From the NCBI GenBank assembly GCA_002694985.1, contig NZNS01000012.1, positions 47,533 to 111,532 of the forward strand: 64,000 bases of DNA, read 5' to 3'. Made by a program: the position numbers and the translations under genes. Source of the DNA: Parvibaculum sp. (GTDB lineage: Bacteria; Pseudomonadota; Alphaproteobacteria; Parvibaculales; Parvibaculaceae). Shown in pieces: positions 1 to 7,992 of this stretch; position 1 is the stretch's first letter; the number at the start of each line of letters is the position of its first letter. The notes below the pieces were generated by a model, which saw only the letters and a list, made by a program, of their open reading frames with translations, was not told where the DNA came from and did not search any database.

Positions 1-202
1 TCCCGCTACGGGAGAGGCACGCTCCTGTGTACATCACGATGTGATGGGAGATGTACCGGAACGGCACAGACGGTTAAGCACAAACGGCAGACCTGAAAGG
101 AGACGTCTCCAGTGCGCGAACGAGTCCGGAGCGATTTCGGCGGCCGGGAAAATGATAAAAAAGTAATCCCCGCGCGCGTGAAGCCCTGCCCCACGCCCTG
201 AG
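1..202. other. Spacer downstream of prfB with small hairpins
   Basis: No gene is visible. Short inverted repeats are present: TCCCG/CGGGA at 1-13 and CATCAC/GTGATG at 32-46, the latter inside GTACATC/GATGTAC arms (29-35, 50-56). None has a T-run on the minus strand, so a prfB terminator is not evident here. Confidence 0.35.
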
Positions 203-1331
203 TTAGTCGATATCCTCGACGGCTTCCGTGCCGCCCTTCACGCGCGCGGCGAGCGACGCGGCCATGAACTTGTCGAGGTCGCCGCCAAGGACGCCTTCCG
301 TGTCGGAAGTCTCGACCCCGGTGCGCAGGTCCTTCACCATCTGATAGGGCTGAAGGACATAAGAGCGGATCTGGTGGCCCCAGCCGATATCCGTCTTGCT
401 GGCGGCTTCGGCATTGGCCGCCTCCTCGCGCTTCTGCAGCTCGGCTTCATAGAGACGCGCGCGCAACATGTCCCATGCGGTGGCGCGGTTCTTGTGCTGC
501 GAGCGCTCGTTCTGGCAGGAGACGACGATGCCGGTCGGGATATGGGTGATGCGGACCGCGCTGTCCGTCGTGTTGACGTGCTGGCCGCCCGCGCCGGAGG
601 CACGATAGGTATCGATGCGGCAATCGCTCTCGTTCACGTCGATGTCGATCTTGTCGTCAACCACCGGATAGACCCAGACGGAGGAGAAGCTGGTGTGGCG
701 GCGCGCGGCGCTGTCATAGGGCGAGATGCGCACGAGCCGGTGGACGCCGGACTCCGTCTTCAGCCAGCCAAAGGCATTGTGGCCCTTGACGAGGATGGTG
801 GCCGACTTGATGCCCGCCTCTTCGCCGTCATGGCGTTCCATCAGCTCGACCTTGAAGCCGCGGCGCTCCGCCCAGCGCGTATACATGCGCAGCAGCATCT
901 GCGCCCAGTCCTGGCTTTCCGTGCCGCCCGCGCCCGCATGGACTTCGACATAGGTGTCGTTGGCATCGGCCTCGCCGGAGAGCAGCGTCTCGATCTCGGC
1001 CTCGGCGGCCTCGTCGCGCGCGGCCTTAAGCGCAGCCTCGGCCTCGGCGACGATGGCCTCGTCGCCCTCGGCCTCGCCCATTTCGATCAGTTCGAGATTG
1101 TCGTTGAGGGCGGCTTCAAGCTTGCGATAGCGGTTGATCGACTCTTCCAGGCGCGTGCGCTCGCGCATCAGGCCCTGGGCCTCTTCGGGATCGTTCCAGA
1201 AGTCGGGGTCTTCGGCTTTCGCCGTCAGCTCATCGAAACGTCTAAGGGCAGCATCCCAGTCAAAGATGCCTCCTCAGCAGTGCGAGCGACTGCTTGATTT
1301 CGTCGGCGAGGGTCTGCGTCTCGGCGCGCAT
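203..1331 (-). CDS. prfB: Peptide chain release factor 2 (programmed +1 frameshift)
   Basis: Release factor 2 frees the finished peptide at UGA and UAA stop codons on the ribosome. The gene is read in two frames. It starts at ATG 1331-1329, runs 23 codons to CTT (1265-1263) and meets an in-frame TGA (1262-1260). After a +1 shift over that T it continues to TAA at 203, giving 375 residues, the usual RF2 length. The shift site is the classic one: an AGGAGG Shine-Dalgarno-like stretch just before CTT TGA C. The peptidyl-release GGQ lies at about residues 248-250 and the stop-recognition tripeptide is SPY at about 203-205, where E. coli has SPF. In many alphaproteobacteria prfB directly follows mrcA; here two other genes sit between them. 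Annotating only the downstream frame would lose the N-terminus. Confidence 0.96.
1253..1275 (-). promoter_or_regulatory. RF2 autoregulatory +1 frameshift site
   Basis: On the minus strand AGGAGG is followed three bases later by CTT TGA C. This matches the E. coli prfB arrangement, in which low RF2 slows termination at the in-frame UGA and lets the ribosome slip +1. The upstream frame ends ...LLRRHL and the downstream frame resumes with DWDAALRRF, as RF2 proteins do, so the shift is required for a full-length product. Confidence 0.95.
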
Positions 1332-1361
1332 GGCGTGAACTCTTCCCGGTATTTCGTGGCT

Positions 1362-1379
1362 CGGGCCGGATTCGGCCCG
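1362..1379 (-). other. GC-rich inverted repeat upstream of prfB
   Basis: A 7-bp inverted repeat (CGGGCCG / CGGCCCG, four-base loop) lies about 30 bases upstream of the prfB start. It could fold in the prfB leader RNA. No T-run follows on the minus strand, so it is unlikely to be a terminator. Its function is unknown. Confidence 0.3.
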
Positions 1380-1431
1380 TTCGCTGGCGCGGAAAATAGG
1401 GGGGATGGGGGGTGGTGTAAAGGGAGAGAGA

Positions 1432-1743
1432 TCACTCATCGTCCAACATCACCCAGTCACGCCCCGAAACGATGCCCCAGTTACCGGCGGAGTTTGGACG
1501 CCTCCATTTAGGAACTTCCATTCTCTCGAGCTCCGCAAGAGCCACCTCAAAGCTTTCAGCGTTTCGCTCCTCTCCCTTCGCACCAATGGTAAATCCGTTT
1601 GATCGCTTCAGGTGGGGAGTAAACTTTGAGCCGTCTTTGGCAACCGGAACAAGGATCGCGATTTTTGGCGTTTCCGACCTAGGTATTTTCCACCCGGCTG
1701 CAAGAGCATCACCTACCTCGCAGCCGGAAGTGACTCCCCCACA
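1432..1743 (-). pseudogene. Startless coding-like frame after the DUF262 gene (possible frameshifted C-terminus)
   Basis: An open minus-strand frame of 103 codons between TGA (1746-1744) and TGA (1434-1432) reads like real protein: hydrophobic and charged stretches such as IAILVPVAKDGSKFTP, an amphipathic ESFEVALAELERM, and a Trp/Gly-rich end with WRRPN and NWGIVSG. It has no ATG, GTG or TTG near its upstream end. It overlaps the last 30 bases of the DUF262 gene in another frame, so a single frameshift around 1715-1745 would fuse the two. I read it either as the original C-terminal part of the DUF262 protein cut off by a frameshift, or as a remnant of another gene. Its base composition is like the DUF262 gene and unlike prfB. 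Confidence 0.5.
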
Positions 1744-3530
1744 TCACCCGCCCCTTCTGACCCAACCGCTCGGAGAGGTGGTGTAAATGAACGCATACGG
1801 TCCCGTATCAAAGCCTCGCGCGCCGCAATAAACTCCAGCAGCATTTCAGGTTTCCAAAGATGGCGCGACGCAGGGATCAGATGCCTTTGAAGGAAGTTTG
1901 GCTCTCTCGTATCGATCCACTCTCCAAAGTCGACGTTACCCTTCTCCAGATTTTCGCGTCCATGAAGTAATTGAAGGTTGCCGACCTGATCCACCGAGCT
2001 AACGATCTTTGTTATCTTTTCTTCCGAAAGACCTCGCCCTTGCAGATTTGCTTTCGTACAGAGCGACTTCGGAATGATGTGGTCAATGTGATAAAGGGTA
2101 CTTCCCCAGTTGTGTTCGTCATACAAAACCGACAATGCAAGAAAGCAGGTTCTCTGCGTGTAGCGTGTTCCCAAAAGAGCATCCAGATTATTGGCGTCAA
2201 ATCCGACTATCCGCCCACGTCGACGCAGTAAAGCTTCACAAAGTGCTGCATACGGAAAGTCATCACTCAGCTCGCACGCTTCTTTAGTGACCTGTCTGGC
2301 AACACCAAGCGTTTGATCTGAATTGCCACCAAAAACACCGTTCAAGAGAGCACCCAACAGCCAACGGCGGATGAGTTCTCGGTTCCGCACCTCAAAACTC
2401 GTCGATCCGTCGAGCGCCCGGTCGATCTTTGACAAGTAGTAAGCAATCGGGAGAAGTGCATTCACGCTCGTCAATGTATCTCTGTCGATTCCAAACCCAT
2501 TGACTAGACGTATCGTCCGTTCAATGGCCGCCCTGATATCCGGCCACCTTTCTTGAATGGTTGCTAACGCATCGTTCGTGAAATTGCCAACCTTGTAGAT
2601 ATGATCAAGATCTGAAATCAGAAGACACGACCGCATGACGAAATCTTTTTCGAAGTTGTTTCTGCGGTCCAAACCGTTGTTTAAGCGCTCAACAAAATCG
2701 TAAATTTCCTCGCGGGCGTCGATGCCGTTCCACTTGGAGGTGATCATTGAGAGGAGCAAGTCGGACTTGCTAAGCTTAGTGCCTCCGTCGTTTGCACGAA
2801 TGAAAATATCCAGAACCCTGTCATAAGACTGGTTCTTCTCCATGTAGTAGGAGATAACTTCGTCTTTCCAAATTTTGCGGTAGAGATTTTGCATCGTCCG
2901 TCGCGCTATCGATAGCTGTCCCTTGGTTATCGTTTCAGGGAGACGATCTAGAATATCTTCTACATGCTTGTGGAATTGATCCTCGTCATCAAAATCGAGA
3001 ATATCTCCTACCTTGTACCAAAGATGTCTCTCATCCGACTTCGGCTTTTCAGCTGAGAACTTCAATCCATATGTTATGCCAATATCTTCGCGATCTTCCG
3101 TATCTTCCGTACCTGGATCCTTGAAAAGATCGATATACATACGCTGCTTTACCCACGCAGCCGGATTATCCCATCTCTTATTCTTTAGTTTGATCGTGTA
3201 GCTACCGCGCAAGCCAATGAGCAATGACGTCAAACGCTGCTGTCCATCGAGAACAAGCACCACATCGCGCCCATCCGGCTCGACTTGCTCATTGTGAATT
3301 TCGCCGTATTTGAACTGTTCTGCGAAGCTGTATATCTGCCAGTTGCGTCGGTTCTCCGGCTTGATCTCCCAAAACAGAAAGGTGCTGATGGGGTATCCCT
3401 TAAGCAAGGAATCGAAGAGAGCCACAACCTGATCGGGCTCCCAAACGTATGGACGCTGGATGGCTGGCAAAAAATAGCTTCGATTAATTTGGTCAACGAC
3501 CGAGGCTACAGTGGCAGAGTTGTACGACAT
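1713..3530 (-). CDS. DUF262 domain protein with C-terminal HNH-like nuclease motif
   Basis: The roughly 605-residue protein has an N-terminal DUF262 (GmrS/ParB-like NTPase) domain. It shows QRPYVW near residue 25 and DGQQRLTSLL near 95, the nucleotide-binding motif of the family. A C-terminal HNH-like motif has IDHIIPKS followed by GNLQLL and ENLEKGN. This layout is shared by the type IV restriction family GmrSD, BrxU and SspE, which cleave modified or phage DNA. A defence role is inference. ATG 3530 has a GGGGGGA ribosome site; ATG 3557, three bases after a broken upstream frame, is the alternative. The gene is clearly AT-richer than its neighbours, stands alone between prfB and a flavoprotein, and is flanked by two broken coding fragments and dispersed repeats. 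That suggests horizontal acquisition followed by decay. Confidence 0.82.
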   Translation of the reverse strand: MSYNSATVASVVDQINRSYFLPAIQRPYVWEPDQVVALFDSLLKGYPISTFLFWEIKPENRRNWQIYSFAEQFKYGEIHNEQVEPDGRDVVLVLDGQQRLTSLLIGLRGSYTIKLKNKRWDNPAAWVKQRMYIDLFKDPGTEDTEDREDIGITYGLKFSAEKPKSDERHLWYKVGDILDFDDEDQFHKHVEDILDRLPETITKGQLSIARRTMQNLYRKIWKDEVISYYMEKNQSYDRVLDIFIRANDGGTKLSKSDLLLSMITSKWNGIDAREEIYDFVERLNNGLDRRNNFEKDFVMRSCLLISDLDHIYKVGNFTNDALATIQERWPDIRAAIERTIRLVNGFGIDRDTLTSVNALLPIAYYLSKIDRALDGSTSFEVRNRELIRRWLLGALLNGVFGGNSDQTLGVARQVTKEACELSDDFPYAALCEALLRRRGRIVGFDANNLDALLGTRYTQRTCFLALSVLYDEHNWGSTLYHIDHIIPKSLCTKANLQGRGLSEEKITKIVSSVDQVGNLQLLHGRENLEKGNVDFGEWIDTREPNFLQRHLIPASRHLWKPEMLLEFIAAREALIRDRMRSFTPPLRAVGSEGAGDVGESLPAAR

Positions 3531-3560
3531 CGTCCCCCCAATATTCGCTTGCCTCATCTG

Positions 3561-3680
3561 TTAGCTAAAATCCACCTCATCTGCAAATGTCACCGTCTTG
3601 TTGATGCAGTTGTCGTTGATATCCTTCGCCGCGATCAATGTGAACGAAGTTTTCCAACAAGACGAATCAATCCAGAGCGG
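3561..3680 (-). pseudogene. C-terminal remnant of an unidentified gene upstream of the DUF262 gene
   Basis: A minus-strand frame of 39 codons opens after TAG 3683-3681 and ends at TAA 3563-3561, three bases before ATG 3557. Its end reads TLIAAKDINDNC then INKTVTFADEVDFS, which looks like a genuine protein tail, but no start codon precedes it. The frame closes at its 5' side about 20 bases before a dispersed palindromic repeat at 3703. The simplest reading is that the 5' part of a partner gene was lost at the island edge. I do not recognise the family. Confidence 0.4.
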
Positions 3681-3702
3681 CTAGCTCTTGAGTGTTCGGC
3701 CC

Positions 3703-3732
3703 CTGGATTGCTTCGCTACGCTCGCAATGACG
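3703..3732. repeat. Dispersed palindromic repeat, type A
   Basis: A 30-base element begins CTGGATTGC and ends GCAATGACG, with a TTCGCTACGCTC centre. The ATTGC/GCAAT arms make a short hairpin. Similar sequences occur in many copies between genes in several alphaproteobacteria (recalled, not searched). It lies next to a related element at 3768. Confidence 0.65.
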
Positions 3733-3767
3733 GGGTCTAGTGAAGGGTGACGGCGCTTACGCGCCTA

Positions 3768-3812
3768 CTGGATTGCCGGATCGCGGCGCTATGCGCCGGT
3801 CCGGCAATGACG
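3768..3812. repeat. Dispersed palindromic repeat, type B
   Basis: A 45-base element has the same outer ends as the type A element (CTGGATTGC and GCAATGACG). Its outer arms are ATTGCCGGA/TCCGGCAAT and an inner hairpin is CGGCGC-TAT-GCGCCG, so it could form a long cruciform or RNA hairpin. It sits just past the stop codon of the flavoprotein gene and with type A marks the edge of the AT-rich DUF262 segment. GGCGC-TTAC-GCGCC between the two elements is a further small hairpin. Confidence 0.6.
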
Positions 3813-3819
3813 TTCCAAA

Positions 3820-4995
3820 TTAGAGCGCCCCACCCGCCGCATAGCCCGATGCCCAGGCCCATTGGAAGTTGAAGCCGCCGAGATGGCCGGTGACATCGAC
3901 GACCTCGCCGATGAAATAGAGGCCCGGCACGTCGCGGACCTCCATTGTTTTCGATGAGAGCTGTTTCGTGTCGACGCCGCCCGCCGTCACCTCCGCCGTG
4001 CGGAAGCCTTCCGTGCCGGAGGGTTTGACGCGCCAGCTATTGACCTGTCCGGCGAGAGCGCGAAGGCGCTTGTCGGAGAGGTCCGCGAGGCGGCCCTCGA
4101 CTTCCGTCATTTCGCAAAGGCGCTCGGCGAGGCTTTTCGGCAGCAGGCGCGAAAGCGCCGTCACCACATCCTGTTTCGGCTGGTTCACGCGCGCCTCGCG
4201 AAGCAAGGCGAAGACGTCATGGCCCGGCGCGAGGTTCACGACGATTTCGTCGCCCTCTTTCCAGTATGACGAGATTTGCAGGATGGCCGGCCCGGACAGG
4301 CCGCGATGGGTGAAGAGGAGCGCCTCGGCAAAGCGCGTCTTGCCGCAGGCGACTTCCGCATCGACGGAGACGCCGGAAAGACCGTCGAGCTTTTCGCGCA
4401 GCTCTGGGCCGAAGGTGAAGGGCACGAGCGCGGCGCGCGTCGGCACGACAGACAGGCCGAACTGGCGCGCGAGATCGTAGCCGAAGCCGGTCGCCCCCAT
4501 TTTGGGGATCGACTTGCCGCCCGTCGCGACGACAAGGGAGGCGGCCTCGAAGCGCCCGCGCGATGTTTCGAGCGTGAAACCGCTCTCGCTTTTCGAGACG
4601 GATTTCACTTCCGTTTCGAGCGCGAGGGTGACGCCGCCCTTCTCACATTCGGAGAGCAGCATGTCGACAATCTGTTGAGAGGAACCGTCGCAGAACAACT
4701 GTCCGAGCGTCTTCTCGTGCCACTGGATGCCATGACGCTCCACCAGCGCGATGAAGGCCGAGGGCTGGAAGCCCGCCAGCGCGGAAAGGCAGAAGCGCGG
4801 ATTATCCGAGAGGAAGTTCTTTCCGCTCGTGTGAATGTTGGTGAAGTTGCAGCGGCCACCGCCGGAGATTCGGATCTTCTCGCCCGGCTTTTTGGCGTGG
4901 TCGATGACGAGGACACGCCGCCCTCGCCTGCCCGCCGTCAGCGCGCAAAAAAGACCGGCGCCGCCCGCGCCAATGATGATGGCATCGTATGTCAG
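3820..4995 (-). CDS. NAD(P)/FAD-dependent oxidoreductase, HI0933/BaiN-like flavoprotein
   Basis: This is a flavoprotein of the HI0933 (YhiN/BaiN) family, a two-dinucleotide-binding-domain oxidoreductase whose substrate is usually unknown. Reading upstream of the first conventional start shows the essential FAD-binding Rossmann motif (DAIIIGAGGAGL, residues 4-15), then RISGGGRCNFTN, and near the end GLYFIGEVVDVTGHLGGFN with a final WAWASGYAAG, all typical of the family. The in-frame codon before this motif is CTG at 4995-4993, overlapping the mrcA stop by CTGA. The in-frame TGA upstream leaves no ATG, GTG or TTG. The first conventional start, GTG 4743, would delete the FAD site. I therefore place the start at CTG (391 residues), the family's usual length. 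It is probably translationally coupled to mrcA. Confidence 0.85.
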   Translation of the reverse strand: MTYDAIIIGAGGAGLFCALTAGRRGRRVLVIDHAKKPGEKIRISGGGRCNFTNIHTSGKNFLSDNPRFCLSALAGFQPSAFIALVERHGIQWHEKTLGQLFCDGSSQQIVDMLLSECEKGGVTLALETEVKSVSKSESGFTLETSRGRFEAASLVVATGGKSIPKMGATGFGYDLARQFGLSVVPTRAALVPFTFGPELREKLDGLSGVSVDAEVACGKTRFAEALLFTHRGLSGPAILQISSYWKEGDEIVVNLAPGHDVFALLREARVNQPKQDVVTALSRLLPKSLAERLCEMTEVEGRLADLSDKRLRALAGQVNSWRVKPSGTEGFRTAEVTAGGVDTKQLSSKTMEVRDVPGLYFIGEVVDVTGHLGGFNFQWAWASGYAAGGAL

Positions 4996-7766
4996 TAGAG
5001 ACCGCCGGTGCCTGAGCCGATTTCACCGCCAGCGGAATAGCCGTCACCGGGCCGCTCCGGTTCCTTGCCGCCAGCGCCGGGAATCCTGTCCGCGGGGACG
5101 GCATCATCGGGAACGGAACCACGCGCCATACCATCTATCCCCGGACGGATGAATGGATTGTCCTGCGGCGGCGTCTCGCCATTATCGTTGGCGGCACCGG
5201 GTGCCTGCGGCGCGCCGGGGAAGTTCATAGCATCATAATCTTCCGGCCTGAGCGGCGCACCGCCATCGAGCACGGCGCCTTCGACCGGGCCGGCGTCGTT
5301 CATGTCCGGACTGTAGATGTTCGAGGGGTCCGGCACACTGCCAAAGAGGCCAACCGAGGGCGCGGTGACTTCGAGGCGCGGCTCGGTACCTTCCTTGAAG
5401 GCTTCAAGGATGACGCCTGAACTCTCGCCATTGGCCAGCCGGCCCGTCTTGTGGTTGACCTTCACCAGTGTGATGCCGGGCGGCACACGGAAAGGAATGG
5501 CGGGCTTGCCACCGACCGCATCCTTCATGATCGCGGCGAAGATGGGCGCGGCGGCGCGGCCGCCCGTTTCGGCGCGGCCAAGCGGCAGGGGCTCGTCGAA
5601 GCCGACAAAGACGCCTGCGGCAAGATTGGGCGAGAAGCCGACGAACCAGGCATCGCGATTGTCATTGGTGGTGCCGGTCTTGCCCGCAAGCGGCACACCG
5701 ACAGCCCTTGCGGCGGAACCCGTACCGCGCTGGACGACGCCTTCGAGCATGGAGACCATCTGATAGGCGGTCTGCGGATTTTCGACCTGTTCGCGATTGT
5801 CCGGCAGGACGGGCGGCATGACCTCGCCGCCCCTCGCGCGCTCCTTCGCCTCTTCCCAGCTTTCATTGCAGGCCGGGCAGTCGCGGTCGTCCTTCCTGTA
5901 GATGGTGCGGCCGAAACGATCCTGCACGCGGTCGATCAGCGTCGGGGTCACGCGCTTGCCGCCATTGTCGAGAATGCTGTAGGCGCCGACGATGCGCATG
6001 AGCGTGGTCTCGCCCGCGCCAAGCGCCATCGACAGGACGGGCGGCATGTCATCGGTGATGCCGAAACGGCGCGCATAATTCGAGACGGTCTGCGGGCCGA
6101 CATATTGCGCGAGGCGCACGGTCATCAGGTTGCGCGAATGCTCGATGCCGAAACGCAACGTCGAGGGACCGTTGAAATTCTTTTCGTAGTTTTCCGGCTT
6201 CCAGAGGCCGAGGTCGCCGCCCTGATCGAGCACAAAGGGCGCATCGAGGACGAGGCTCGACGGCGTGAAGCCCTTGTCGAGTGCGGCGGCATAGACGAAA
6301 GGCTTGAAGGCGGAACCGGGCTGACGGAGCGCCTGCACGGCGCGATTGAATTCGCTGAGGCCAAAGCTGAAGCCGCCCTGCATGGCGAGGACGCGGCCCG
6401 TATGCGGGTCCATCACAAGGGCGGCGCCGTTCACTTCCGGCACCTGCATCAGCGCATAGTGGACGGGGTCTTTCTTCTCGTCCTCAAAGACCGGCGCGAC
6501 CCAGACGACGTCGCCGACGGCGACGACATCGGAGGGCGATTTCACCTCCGGGCCGAGATAGATGCGGTTCACGGTTTCGCGCGCCCATGTCATCTCGGAG
6601 AGCGGGATGTACGCCTTCTCGATTTCCTCCGAGAAGCTGCCGTCTTCAAGGCGCTGCGGGCGAAGGCCGACGGTGACGCCATCGGCCTCCACCTCAAGCA
6701 CGGTGGCGAGCGTCCAGGGTTCGAGATCGGCGGGCACGGTCATGGCGGCAAGCGCCTGCTGCCAGTTCTCGCCGGGCTGAAGCTGCTTCACGGGCCCGCG
6801 CCAGCCGTGGCGGCGATCATAGGCGATGAGGCCGGCGCGGAGTTCGCGCGAGACCGTCTCCTGAAGTTTCGTGTCGATGGTGGTGCGTACCGACAGGCCG
6901 CCCTCATAGAGCTTTTCCTCGCCATACATCTCGATGAGTTCGCGGCGAACCTGCTCGATGAAATAGGAGGCATCGCGGATCTGCACACCGCGACGGCGCA
7001 GCGAGACATCGAGATCGGCGGCGCGGGCTTCGGCGGCTTCAGAAGCCGTGATGAAGCGCTCTTCCTCCATGCGCGAAATCACCCAGTTGCGTCGCGCAAG
7101 CGCGCGTTCGCGATGGCGATAGGGATGGTAGTTGTTCGGACCCTTGGGAAGCGTCGCGAGATAGGCGGCTTCGGCGACGGTGAGTTCGTCGAGCGGCTTG
7201 TCGAAATAGTTGAGGGCGGCGGCGGCGACACCATAAGAGCCGATACCGAGATAGATCTCGTTGAGATAGAGTTCGAGAATCCGGTCCTTCGAGAAAGCCT
7301 GTTCGAGGCGGATCGCGATCAGCGCCTCTTTCAGCTTGCGGTCGAGGGTGACGTCGGAGGAGAGCAGGAAGTTCTTCGCAACCTGCTGGGTGATGGTGGA
7401 GGCGCCGACCAGGCGGCGGTCCCGTATGACATTCACGACATTGTCGAGAACGGCGCGAACGATGCCCATCGCATCGACGCCGCCATGCGTATAGAAATTC
7501 TTGTCTTCCGCAGCGAGAAAGGCGTCGACCACGCGGGGCGGAATGGCGCTGATCGGCACATAGAGACGGCGCTCGCGCGCGAATTCGCCGATGATTTCGC
7601 CGTCGCCCGCATGGACGCGGGTCATGACCGGAGGCTCGTAATTGGCGAGTTTGGTGTAGTCCGGCAGGTCCTCATTGAGGCGCCAGATCATGTAGCCGCC
7701 CGCCATCAGGCCGCCAAAGAGCAGCACCAGAAAGACGGCCGCAATTATCGAAAGAACTCTCAGCAT
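4992..7766 (-). CDS. mrcA: Class A penicillin-binding protein 1A
   Basis: This bifunctional peptidoglycan synthase sits in the inner membrane; it polymerises glycan strands and cross-links peptides in the periplasm. One membrane helix near the N-terminus is followed by the transglycosylase domain (catalytic Glu in AAEDKNFYTHGG, about residue 87), an OB-like insert, and the transpeptidase domain with SAFK (Ser about 485), SRN, and KTGT (Lys about 696). The C-terminus is a Gly/Pro-rich tail. I chose ATG 7766, preceded by AGGA. An upstream GTG at 7844 would add 26 residues containing three GKSI repeats made by a 12-bp tandem repeat, but has no clear ribosome site. The product is about 924 residues. 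The stop overlaps the flavoprotein start. Confidence 0.95.
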   Translation of the reverse strand: MLRVLSIIAAVFLVLLFGGLMAGGYMIWRLNEDLPDYTKLANYEPPVMTRVHAGDGEIIGEFARERRLYVPISAIPPRVVDAFLAAEDKNFYTHGGVDAMGIVRAVLDNVVNVIRDRRLVGASTITQQVAKNFLLSSDVTLDRKLKEALIAIRLEQAFSKDRILELYLNEIYLGIGSYGVAAAALNYFDKPLDELTVAEAAYLATLPKGPNNYHPYRHRERALARRNWVISRMEEERFITASEAAEARAADLDVSLRRRGVQIRDASYFIEQVRRELIEMYGEEKLYEGGLSVRTTIDTKLQETVSRELRAGLIAYDRRHGWRGPVKQLQPGENWQQALAAMTVPADLEPWTLATVLEVEADGVTVGLRPQRLEDGSFSEEIEKAYIPLSEMTWARETVNRIYLGPEVKSPSDVVAVGDVVWVAPVFEDEKKDPVHYALMQVPEVNGAALVMDPHTGRVLAMQGGFSFGLSEFNRAVQALRQPGSAFKPFVYAAALDKGFTPSSLVLDAPFVLDQGGDLGLWKPENYEKNFNGPSTLRFGIEHSRNLMTVRLAQYVGPQTVSNYARRFGITDDMPPVLSMALGAGETTLMRIVGAYSILDNGGKRVTPTLIDRVQDRFGRTIYRKDDRDCPACNESWEEAKERARGGEVMPPVLPDNREQVENPQTAYQMVSMLEGVVQRGTGSAARAVGVPLAGKTGTTNDNRDAWFVGFSPNLAAGVFVGFDEPLPLGRAETGGRAAAPIFAAIMKDAVGGKPAIPFRVPPGITLVKVNHKTGRLANGESSGVILEAFKEGTEPRLEVTAPSVGLFGSVPDPSNIYSPDMNDAGPVEGAVLDGGAPLRPEDYDAMNFPGAPQAPGAANDNGETPPQDNPFIRPGIDGMARGSVPDDAVPADRIPGAGGKEPERPGDGYSAGGEIGSGTGGLY

Positions 7767-7790
7767 CGGGCGTCCTGCCCCCACACGATC

Positions 7791-7826
7791 AATACTCTTG
7801 CCAATACTCTTGCCAATACTCTTGCC
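7791..7826. repeat. 12-bp tandem repeat, three copies, at the mrcA 5' end
   Basis: AATACTCTTGCC is repeated three times head to tail. On the minus strand it reads GKSI in frame with mrcA if translation starts at GTG 7844; from ATG 7766 it is leader sequence. Because the unit is a multiple of three, copy-number change would not shift the frame. Confidence 0.85.
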
Positions 7827-7992
7827 AACATCCCTGCCCCGCACCGCTTGCTAGGCAGTAATTATGGCATGCGCAAGGCTGCGAAACGACTTCACATACC
7901 CGCATATCTACCGGGGATACATATAAAGCGCGCTTTTACCAAGAAAGCCTTGCGGCGGAATTACGAAATAGAGAGGCAGGAGCGCAATTCGG

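Noticed and set aside
374..1297. Long plus-strand open frame across prfB
   Set aside because: It is the antisense shadow of prfB in GC-rich sequence; its translation is rich in Ala, Gly, Arg and Asp with no family signal.
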